A DNA stretch of 64,000 nucleotides, taken from Anaerolineae bacterium (GTDB lineage: Bacteria > Chloroflexota > Anaerolineae > Promineifilales > Promineifilaceae). Under the pieces are notes generated by a model, which was given only the letters and a program-made list of their open reading frames with translations, was not told where the DNA came from and did not search any database. Positions 50,109 through 57,150 of this stretch are shown piece after piece. The stretch covers positions 62,001 through 126,000 of the forward strand of contig JAHDWK010000008.1 of assembly GCA_023382655.1 (NCBI GenBank), written 5' to 3'. The first letter of the stretch is position 1, and the number at the start of each line of letters is the position of its first letter. The position numbers were made by a program, and so were the translations under genes.

Positions 50109-51320
50109 TTACCGTTCATCAAACGGCGGTGCGGGCACCACCAGGTCGGCCGTAGCAAACTCTTGCGGCCAGACCAGTTCAATCTTCCCTCCCTGGTATT
50201 GCAAGAAGGGGGCCGTCACCACGCCCGTGCCATTATCGCGGAACGTGACCGGGCCGATCATCGTCTCCATATCCGTGGCGGCAATCGCATTGCGCACCGC
50301 CTCACGATCCAGCGACCCGGCCTCTTCAATAGCATGAGCCAAAATCTGTATGGCCGAATACGCCGGCCCCACCATCGGATCGGCCGGCCGATCCATCAAT
50401 TCCACATGCGCGGCGTTCAATTCTTCCACGCCGGGATAGAGCATGGTATTGTGCCAGCCGGGGGCCAGCACCACATAATCACCCACCGAACCCAAATCCA
50501 GCCAGGTGGGCACATCGGCGGCACGTACCATGAAGGCAAAGTCCGGTGCATAACCCAATTCACCCATCTGTTTGTAGAGAGCAAAACCATCGGGCGGGGT
50601 GGGCAAGGCCAAAACCATATTGGCGCCTGCGTCCTGCGCCTTCAGGATCAGGTCGGTGTAATCGGTCGTGCCCGGTGTATACACCTCATCAACCACAATG
50701 TCATACCCATATTTTGCCGCGCTTTCGCGCCACAGGGTAGCCATTTCCACACCCCAGTCCGTTTGCTCCTGGAAGATGGCAACTTGGGTGGGCCGGTTGC
50801 TCTCATCTGTGTAGGCGTTCACCATCTCAAACATGGCATCTGAGAGGTCAGATGATTTGGGGAATGGAGAGAACAGGTATTGGAAACCCTGGTTATGGGG
50901 TGCTTCCAATGCGAAGGCAACGCCGAGGTAAGGGATTTTATTCTTTTCGGCGATGGCGGCGGCGGCGGCGTGCAGCCCACTGCCAAACCCGCCCAAATAG
51001 GCGACTACCTGTTCATCAGAGTTCAGCGATTCCAGATGGGCGACGGTGCTGTTAGGGTCTGACTCATCATCGAGCAATACCAATTCCACCGGAATTTGCT
51101 GGTCATATTCCTCCACATAAATGCCACCCGCCGCGTTGATGTCTTCGACGGCCATTTTGTAACCACGTTCTACCTGCGCGCCGCCACCGGCAAATGCCCC
51201 CGTCAGGGGAACTACGGCGCCAACTTTGATAGTTTCCGGCACTTCCTCGCCGCCGCTACAAGCAGCCAGCGCCAGACACAAGGCAACCAATAAGACAATA
51301 ACCATTTTCTTTCTCATCAT
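50109..51320 (-). CDS. livJ: Branched-chain amino-acid-type ABC transporter substrate-binding lipoprotein
   Basis: A 403-residue periplasmic-binding protein, type 1. Signal peptide and lipobox LALAACSG (Cys21), then IKVGAVVPLTGAFAGGGAQV, the family opening. GGFGSGLHAAAAAIAEKNKIP and the long second lobe follow. It delivers a ligand to the LivHM permease. Co-location with the pca genes suggests an aromatic acid as ligand as likely as an amino acid. AAGGAG precedes the ATG. Confidence 0.9.
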   Translation of the reverse strand: MMRKKMVIVLLVALCLALAACSGGEEVPETIKVGAVVPLTGAFAGGGAQVERGYKMAVEDINAAGGIYVEEYDQQIPVELVLLDDESDPNSTVAHLESLNSDEQVVAYLGGFGSGLHAAAAAIAEKNKIPYLGVAFALEAPHNQGFQYLFSPFPKSSDLSDAMFEMVNAYTDESNRPTQVAIFQEQTDWGVEMATLWRESAAKYGYDIVVDEVYTPGTTDYTDLILKAQDAGANMVLALPTPPDGFALYKQMGELGYAPDFAFMVRAADVPTWLDLGSVGDYVVLAPGWHNTMLYPGVEELNAAHVELMDRPADPMVGPAYSAIQILAHAIEEAGSLDREAVRNAIAATDMETMIGPVTFRDNGTGVVTAPFLQYQGGKIELVWPQEFATADLVVPAPPFDER

Positions 51321-51353
51321 CTCGTCTCCTTATTGTGAACTGACCAACAAACA

Positions 51354-52319
51354 TTATTCACTATCTTTTGCCGGTTCTTTGATGGGGATAGGGGGTGGCG
51401 ACGGCCGTTGCCGCAGCCGTATGCGCTCCCATATCTCCACCATGCCCCCCGGCAAAAGTAAAACCACCAGGACAAACAGCAGGCCAAAAATGAGCAAATG
51501 AAACCCTACCAGATTAGCCGCCAGCACATCCCGCACCAACACGAAGAACACCGCGCCTAACAAGGGGCCAATCACCGTACCTACACCACCGACAAAGGTG
51601 ACAATCAGAGCGTCAAACGTCCATTCGGGGCTGAAAGGCAAACTGGGATAGTAGCTGACATGGTAGTAAGCGAAACTGCTACCCGCCAGTCCGGCCAGCC
51701 CGGCGCTGAGAATAAAGGCGGCCATTTTGTGCCGAAAAACATTCACGCCAATGGCGCGGGCGGCGTCTTCATCTTCACGCACACACATCATGCCCAGGCC
51801 CAGTTTGGAGCGGGTCAGCCAATAGGCAGTGGCGACGGTAAGCAAAAGAACGGCAAACGAGAAGTAATAGCGCGAGGCCAGACTGTATTCACGCAGGGCA
51901 GAGGCGGGCATAGCCGAAATGCCCGGCCAGAGATTGTTGACAGTAATGCGAATAGCTTCGGCCAGGGCCAGGGTGCCTATGGCGAAGTAGATGCCTTTCA
52001 GGCGCAGGCCAGGGTAGCCCAGGATGGCCGCCGCCAGCGCCGCCGCCAGGCCGCTCAGCAGGCAGCTTAGAATGAGCGGGAAACCGTCTAGCCAGAGATA
52101 ACGGGTGACAAGCGCACCAATGCCAAAAAAGGCGGCATGACCCAGGCTGATTTGCCCGGCAAAACCGGCGACGATATTCCAACTTGAGGCTATGGCGGCG
52201 ATGATGAAGGTGAACACGGCCGTTGTCAGCACTTTATCATTCTCCACCACCAGCGGCAGAATGGACAGCGCCAGCAGCAGACCGCTCGGAAACAGCCATT
52301 GGCGCCACCTGTCAGGCAT
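51354..52319 (-). CDS. livM: Branched-chain amino-acid-type ABC transporter permease LivM
   Basis: A 321-residue permease with about 9-10 spans. The family block WNIVAGFAGQISLGHAAFFGIGA and RDEDAARAIGVNVFRHKM-type coupling loop (REDEDAARAIGVNVFRHK) are present. ATG 52319 overlaps livH by 8 bases; the longer frame-open start is in livH sequence and is rejected. Confidence 0.92.
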   Translation of the reverse strand: MPDRWRQWLFPSGLLLALSILPLVVENDKVLTTAVFTFIIAAIASSWNIVAGFAGQISLGHAAFFGIGALVTRYLWLDGFPLILSCLLSGLAAALAAAILGYPGLRLKGIYFAIGTLALAEAIRITVNNLWPGISAMPASALREYSLASRYYFSFAVLLLTVATAYWLTRSKLGLGMMCVREDEDAARAIGVNVFRHKMAAFILSAGLAGLAGSSFAYYHVSYYPSLPFSPEWTFDALIVTFVGGVGTVIGPLLGAVFFVLVRDVLAANLVGFHLLIFGLLFVLVVLLLPGGMVEIWERIRLRQRPSPPPIPIKEPAKDSE

Positions 52320-53190
52320 AACGCTCTCCAAACAAACCTTGTGGTCGTAGACTGAGCACCAGCAAGAAAATAAGCAGCCCCACGATTTCGCGGTATTCGC
52401 CGCCAAACAGTTGCGAGCTAAACGCTTCGGCCAGCCCCAGGACGATGCCCCCCAACAGCGCCCCACGCATACTACCCAACCCGGCCAATACCACCACAAT
52501 CAACGCCTTCAGCGTCCATTGCAACCCGATGGAAGGATTCACGCTGAAGCCCAGGGCGATCAAGACACCGGTGATACCGGCCAATGCGGCCGAGAGGGCA
52601 AAGGCCAGCAAATAAACGCGGCGGATGTTGATGCCGGTGAGCGCGGCCGTCACCCAATCTTCACTGGTGGCACGTAACGCTTTGCCCCAATAGGTGCGCT
52701 TCAAGAACAGTTCCATGCCCAAAACAGCGATGATGGCTACCACCAGGCCAATGACCCGCACAACCGGGAAGCGCACACCAGCCAGCTCCCAGGCGCTGGT
52801 CGAATAACCGGTGATGATGCCCCGATCATCAGCAGTGAACAGGCGAACGGCGATAGTCTGCAAGATCAGGGTCAGGCCAAAACCGAGCAGGAGCGAGTTT
52901 TTGATCCGGTTTTCCTCGTCAAATTTGACGATGCGGTTAAAAACCAGGGCATAGAGCAGCAAGCCAAAAATCGCCAGTATGGCAAATACCGCGCCTAAAG
53001 AAAGCAGCGGGTCCATGCCCAGGCCGGTGAAGAGGAAAAAGGCGGCATACCCGCCGATCATGATCAGTTCGCCATGAGCAACGTTGAGGATTTTCAAGAC
53101 GCCAAAGGCCAGCGATAGACCCAGAGCCGCCAGACCATAGAGTGAACCAACCAGGATGCCGGACACGGCCGTTTGCAAAAAAGTATCCAT
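52312..53190 (-). CDS. livH: Branched-chain amino-acid-type ABC transporter permease LivH
   Basis: A 292-residue permease with about 8 spans. SGILVGSLYGLAALGLSLAF and the ILNVAHGELIMIGGYAAF block match LivH. The coupling loop GKALRATSEDWVTAALTGIN faces the ATPases. ATG 53190 is 2 bases after the end of livF, as in a tight operon. Confidence 0.93.
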   Translation of the reverse strand: MDTFLQTAVSGILVGSLYGLAALGLSLAFGVLKILNVAHGELIMIGGYAAFFLFTGLGMDPLLSLGAVFAILAIFGLLLYALVFNRIVKFDEENRIKNSLLLGFGLTLILQTIAVRLFTADDRGIITGYSTSAWELAGVRFPVVRVIGLVVAIIAVLGMELFLKRTYWGKALRATSEDWVTAALTGINIRRVYLLAFALSAALAGITGVLIALGFSVNPSIGLQWTLKALIVVVLAGLGSMRGALLGGIVLGLAEAFSSQLFGGEYREIVGLLIFLLVLSLRPQGLFGERYA

Positions 53191-53192
53191 CG

Positions 53193-53897
53193 TTACAAGC
53201 TCAAATACGCTTCCTTGACGCGCGGATCGCGGATCAAGTCGGCACACGCCCCTTTCTGCACAATATGCCCGGATTCAATAATGTAACCATAGTGAGCGGT
53301 TTCCAGAGTGAGTTGCACATTTTGCTCCACAATGAGAATGGAAACGCCCTGGTCGTTAATTTGCTGAATGACACGGAAAATATCCTCCACAATGAGCGGG
53401 GCCAGCCCCAACGAGGGTTCATCCAGAATGAGCATTTCCGGTTTAGCCATCAGCGCCCGGCCAATCGCCAGCATTTGCCGTTCGCCGCCGCTCAACGTCC
53501 CGGCGGATTGGTTTTGCCGCTCCTTTAGCCGGGGGAAAATGTGGAACACTTCCTGAAGCGTCTGCTCTTTTAACGGCCGTGCCCGCCGCGGAAATGCACC
53601 CAACTCCAGATTTTCTAAAACGGAAAGGGTGGAAAATGTACCCCGCCACTCCGGCACCAGCGTCAGCCCGCTGTTCACAATGGCATGGGGCGGTTGGCCG
53701 GTAATGGGTGCGCCCCGGAACTCCACCGACCCGGCTCTGGGTGGCAACAACCCCATAATCGCCTTGAGTGTGGTGGACTTCCCCGCACCGTTGGGGCCAA
53801 TGAGCGCAACCACCGCACCGTCGGGCACTTCCAGAGAAACACCCCACACCACCTGAATATCACCGTAAGCCACATGCAGATTCTTAACGGTCAGCAT
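53193..53897 (-). CDS. livF: Branched-chain amino-acid-type ABC transporter ATPase LivF
   Basis: A 234-residue ATPase. Walker A IGPNGAGKST, signature LSGGERQMLAIGRAL, Walker B MLILDEPSLGLAP and the switch His in LIVEQNVQ are all intact. Its start overlaps the end of livG by 14 bases. Confidence 0.95.
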   Translation of the reverse strand: MLTVKNLHVAYGDIQVVWGVSLEVPDGAVVALIGPNGAGKSTTLKAIMGLLPPRAGSVEFRGAPITGQPPHAIVNSGLTLVPEWRGTFSTLSVLENLELGAFPRRARPLKEQTLQEVFHIFPRLKERQNQSAGTLSGGERQMLAIGRALMAKPEMLILDEPSLGLAPLIVEDIFRVIQQINDQGVSILIVEQNVQLTLETAHYGYIIESGHIVQKGACADLIRDPRVKEAYLSL

Positions 53898-54612
53898 AGC
53901 GCGTTCCCAGATAAGCGGCGATCACCTGCGGGTTTTCCACAATCTCGGCGGGGCTGCCTTCGGCCAGTTTTTCACCGGCATTTAGCACAATCACCCGTCC
54001 GCAGGCGTTGGTAATCGCTTTGATGATGTGTTCCACAATGATGATGGTGATACCAGAGGCGTTGAGTTGTTTAACCAGATCAACGGCCTGGGGGATTTCG
54101 GCCGAATTCAGCCCGGCCATAAATTCATCCAGCAGCAGCAGTTTGGGTCGGCCCGCCAGGGCGCGGGCCACTTCCAACCATTTGCGCTCCATGACGGTGA
54201 GGTCACGGGCCAACACCTGTTTTTTGTCAGCCAGCCCTACCAGTTCCAGCACGGCCTGGGCGTGGGGCACGGCCGTTTTGCGCGTCACCATCCCTGCATG
54301 ACCAAACAGGCATCCGGCCAGGACGTTATCCAGTGTGGTGAGATGGGGAAACGGCCGTACCAGTTGAAACGTGCGCGCCAGCCCCCGCCGGGCTACCTCA
54401 TGCGCAGGCAAATGGGTGATGTCCTTCCCATTAAAATGAACCGAGCCAGACGTTTCCGGCATAAAACCGGTAATCACATTAAAGCAAGTGGACTTACCCG
54501 AACCATTTGGCCCGATCAGCCCCACAATTTCCCCTGCTTCCACCGTAAAGGAAACATTGTTCAGAGCCATCAACCCACCAAACGCTTTACTGATACCTTT
54601 GACTTGCAGCAT
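53884..54612 (-). CDS. livG: Branched-chain amino-acid-type ABC transporter ATPase LivG
   Basis: A 242-residue ATPase pairing with LivF. Walker A IGPNGSGKST, Walker B LLLLDEFMAGLN. The signature region is DLTVMERKWLEVARAL, where LSGG is replaced by LTVM; the other ATPase carries the intact form, so ATP use may be asymmetric. It lies 13 bases downstream of pcaG. Confidence 0.93.
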   Translation of the reverse strand: MLQVKGISKAFGGLMALNNVSFTVEAGEIVGLIGPNGSGKSTCFNVITGFMPETSGSVHFNGKDITHLPAHEVARRGLARTFQLVRPFPHLTTLDNVLAGCLFGHAGMVTRKTAVPHAQAVLELVGLADKKQVLARDLTVMERKWLEVARALAGRPKLLLLDEFMAGLNSAEIPQAVDLVKQLNASGITIIIVEHIIKAITNACGRVIVLNAGEKLAEGSPAEIVENPQVIAAYLGTRYADR

Positions 54613-54624
54613 TTTGGCTCAAGG

Positions 54625-55185
54625 TCAGGGATTGAAAAACACCGTCTCTTCCGGTCCCTGTAAATGAATATCAAAATGATAAGTTGCGCCCAACGCCGTG
54701 TCATTTCGATGGGCAATCAGGGTGTGGCGTCTCTCGGTGGGGATGGTTTTTAGCACCGGGTCATCGCTGTTGGCCGGTTCGTCGGCGAAGTAGATGCGGG
54801 TGATGGCGTGAACCAGCATCCCTCTGGCAAAAACGGTGACGTTGATAGTCGGTGCGTGTCCCTCCTGTAGGCTGCCCGGTTTGATTGTCCGAAATTGAAA
54901 TTTCCCGCCCAGGCGCGTATCGGCCCGGCCAAAACCGCGAAAATGGGGATCGGCCTGCTGGCAGCGCGGGTCGGCAGGGTGGTTAAAGATACCCTGGGCA
55001 TCCGGCTGCCAGATTTCCACCATGGCGTCCGTCATCGGCTCACCATTGCCATCAAAAACCGTGCCGGAAATCACGATACGTTCGCCAATGGTTTCGTCTT
55101 GTACCAGGTCGCTTTGGGTCTCGCCGTAAATCAGACCAATGTGCAGGTAAGGGCCAACGGTTTGACTGGGGGTCTGTTTTGGCAT
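54625..55185 (-). CDS. pcaG: Protocatechuate 3,4-dioxygenase alpha subunit
   Basis: A 186-residue alpha subunit. TPSQTVGPYLHIGLIYG start, VEIWQPDAQGIFNHPADPRC and GKFQFRTIKPG match PcaG, which lacks the iron ligands and shapes the active-site pocket with PcaH. It lies 15 bases after pcaH. Confidence 0.92.
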   Translation of the reverse strand: MPKQTPSQTVGPYLHIGLIYGETQSDLVQDETIGERIVISGTVFDGNGEPMTDAMVEIWQPDAQGIFNHPADPRCQQADPHFRGFGRADTRLGGKFQFRTIKPGSLQEGHAPTINVTVFARGMLVHAITRIYFADEPANSDDPVLKTIPTERRHTLIAHRNDTALGATYHFDIHLQGPEETVFFNP

Positions 55186-55200
55186 GGTGTGACCTCTTTA

Positions 55201-55908
55201 TTATTCAAATGGGGTCTGGCGCGGGCCACAAACCACAATATCAAAGCGGAAGCCCAAGGCCCAGCCCGGCGTGGTGACATCATGATCATACCGGGAGATG
55301 AGGCTGTTACGGCCGTCTCCATCGGGAATGCCGTTAAAAATGGGATCGAGTGGTAGCAGGGGGTCTCCGGGAAAATACATTTGCGTCACTAACCGTTGCA
55401 GGAAATTGACGCCAAACACTGAAAAGTGAATGTGCGATGGCCGCCAGGCGTTGGGATGATTCTGCCAGGGATAGGCGCCGGGGCGAATGGTGGTGAAATG
55501 GTAACGGCCGTCTTTATCGGTAAGCATACGGCCGGCCCCGTGAAAGTTGGGGTCCAGCGGAGCATCATGTTGGTCTACTTTGTGCATGTAACGGCCGGCG
55601 GCATTCGCCTGCCACACTTCAATCAAGGTATGCGGGATCGGTTTACCTGTATCATCCATCACCTGCCCCGTCACAATAATCCGCTCACCCAAAGGCTCGC
55701 CATTTTTTACGGCATTGCGCGTCAGGTCATTATCCAGCGGGCTGATCTCATCCCCCCCATACACCGGGCCGGTCAATTCAGAAAGCTTTTGTTTCAGGGG
55801 GATCAACGGCTTTTGGGGCGACCGAAACACCGTCGAGCGATAGGGTTCATAGAGATATGGAGGTTGAACAGACCAATCAAGCCAGTTATACGTTTGCAGT
55901 GGCATCAT
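55201..55908 (-). CDS. pcaH: Protocatechuate 3,4-dioxygenase beta subunit
   Basis: A 235-residue beta subunit, the iron-bearing one. Ligands Tyr107, Tyr146, His159 and His161 have the exact spacing of P. putida PcaH (408/447/460/462). The enzyme opens protocatechuate between its hydroxyls using oxygen, giving beta-carboxymuconate. No later pca genes (pcaB, pcaC, pcaD) are in the window. Two candidate GntR-type operators lie in the 320-base gap upstream. Confidence 0.94.
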   Translation of the reverse strand: MMPLQTYNWLDWSVQPPYLYEPYRSTVFRSPQKPLIPLKQKLSELTGPVYGGDEISPLDNDLTRNAVKNGEPLGERIIVTGQVMDDTGKPIPHTLIEVWQANAAGRYMHKVDQHDAPLDPNFHGAGRMLTDKDGRYHFTTIRPGAYPWQNHPNAWRPSHIHFSVFGVNFLQRLVTQMYFPGDPLLPLDPIFNGIPDGDGRNSLISRYDHDVTTPGWALGFRFDIVVCGPRQTPFE

Positions 55909-56073
55909 CCTTGTTTCTCCCGCGCCGTGCAGAGCAATTTTTCATATCGGGCTGCGATATGGAAGCTCGAACTACAATATGGTCAGGCCATTTTTAATAT
56001 GCAGTTGTCATTATCTTGTCCTCAATGGGATTGAGGAAGCTGTTGAATCAAAGGGTGTAAATTTGAACGCGAT

Positions 56074-56083
56074 ATGTATACAT
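56074..56083. promoter_or_regulatory. Candidate operator ATGTATACAT (site 1)
   Basis: A perfect 10-base palindrome in the gap (55909-56229) upstream of pcaH. GTATAC-centred dyads are typical of some FadR/VanR-type GntR regulators, and such a gene lies next to it. Confidence 0.5.
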
Positions 56084-56161
56084 TACTTAATGCGATAACG
56101 CAAATTTTCTGGCACCTTTCCTCTTGCGCCACTTTGGGCACGGCTGTTTAAGGCAATTACC

Positions 56162-56170
56162 TGTATACAT
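56162..56170. promoter_or_regulatory. Candidate operator TGTATACAT (site 2)
   Basis: A second TGTATACA dyad 88 bases from the first, also in the pcaH upstream gap. Two sites at this distance would suit repression by looping or dual dimers. Confidence 0.45.
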
Positions 56171-56229
56171 TTTATTGATTGCCACTCCCACCTGGAAGAC
56201 GGTGGTTGGCACGTAACCTGCAACCTGCT

Positions 56230-56970
56230 CTACCTGTTATCCCCCTCAGCCCCATTGGTTGCCACCAATTTGAAGGCCGGTAACTGGCTCAAAACCGTCT
56301 TGTCATTGAGTGCGCGCTGTAGGTTCTCCAAAGAAAGATAGGCATGTTCCTGGGCCAGTGCATCGGCGCGTGCTCCCTCGCGGTTTTCAATGGCTTTGAT
56401 GATGTTCTTGTGCTGTTCCTGCGCCACAAAAAAAACTTTCCACGCCTGACCCAATTCAGCTTGGGCCATGACCAGGGCATTAGGCGAAGCAAAAGGCAGC
56501 GTTAGCACATGCTCCAGAGTACGTTCGACCATAAAACTATCGGCCAATGCCACCAGCTGCGAGTGAAATAAGTGATTGAGATCAAAGTAACGGGCCAGGT
56601 CTGTATCCACCAGGTCTGTTTTCAGTAACAGCCCATCAAATTGGGACAACAGTTTTTTGATTCGGGCCAGGGCTGTAGCATCTGCCCCCCTTTCAGCAGC
56701 CAGACGGGCGGCCATCCCTTCCAGTTCGCCGCGAATGGCAATGGCGTCGTGAATGTCACGCTCCGTAAACTCCCGCACGGCATAGCCGCCATTAGGCATC
56801 TTTTCCAATAGCCCCTCTTGGGCCAGCCTGGCTAAAGCAGCGCGAATGGGGGTGCGGGAGACGCTTAAATGCTCCACCAAAGCAACTTCCAGTAAACGTT
56901 CCCCTGGCTGTAATTCGCCGTTCAGGATCAATTCCCTTAGTTGGATCAAAGCCTTGATTGTTTGCGACAT
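56230..56970 (-). CDS. GntR-family (FadR subfamily) transcription regulator
   Basis: A 246-residue protein. The winged HTH at residues about 8-70 has the family block LQPGERLLEVALVEHLSVSR. The helical FCD ligand domain (IHDAIAIRGELEGMAARLAA, FHSQLVALADSFMVERTLEHV) follows, with conserved His/Asp metal or ligand residues. It sits directly upstream of the pca-liv operon on the same strand and probably controls it, responding to an aromatic acid. That is inference. AGGA precedes ATG 56970. Confidence 0.88.
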   Translation of the reverse strand: MSQTIKALIQLRELILNGELQPGERLLEVALVEHLSVSRTPIRAALARLAQEGLLEKMPNGGYAVREFTERDIHDAIAIRGELEGMAARLAAERGADATALARIKKLLSQFDGLLLKTDLVDTDLARYFDLNHLFHSQLVALADSFMVERTLEHVLTLPFASPNALVMAQAELGQAWKVFFVAQEQHKNIIKAIENREGARADALAQEHAYLSLENLQRALNDKTVLSQLPAFKLVATNGAEGDNR

Positions 56971-57006
56971 ATTCTGTCCTGAAAATAATCAAAGATTATG
57001 CAAAAC

Positions 57007-57060
57007 TTGTCCTGAGCTTGCCGAAGGGTTTCACCGATTAAAAATCTGCGTAATCTGCGC
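57007..57060. repeat. Intergenic repeat words TGTCCTGAGCTTGCCGAAGG and ATCTGCGTAATCTGCG
   Basis: Two adjacent words, the second of the CACAGATT family seen inside acsC. They fill the gap between the GntR gene and the regulator below; nothing else is seen to 57150. Confidence 0.55.
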
Positions 57061-57150
57061 CATCTTTGATTTTCATCCTTGTGGGATAAATTTAACGCAC
57101 TTTACCAAAACAAACCAAAACAAACGACAAGAAAACACCCCTGCTCCCCC

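Noticed and set aside
51354..52499. Longer livM starting at 52499
   Set aside because: The extra 60 residues are Trp/Cys-rich and read from livH in another frame; ATG 52319 with an 8-base overlap is normal.
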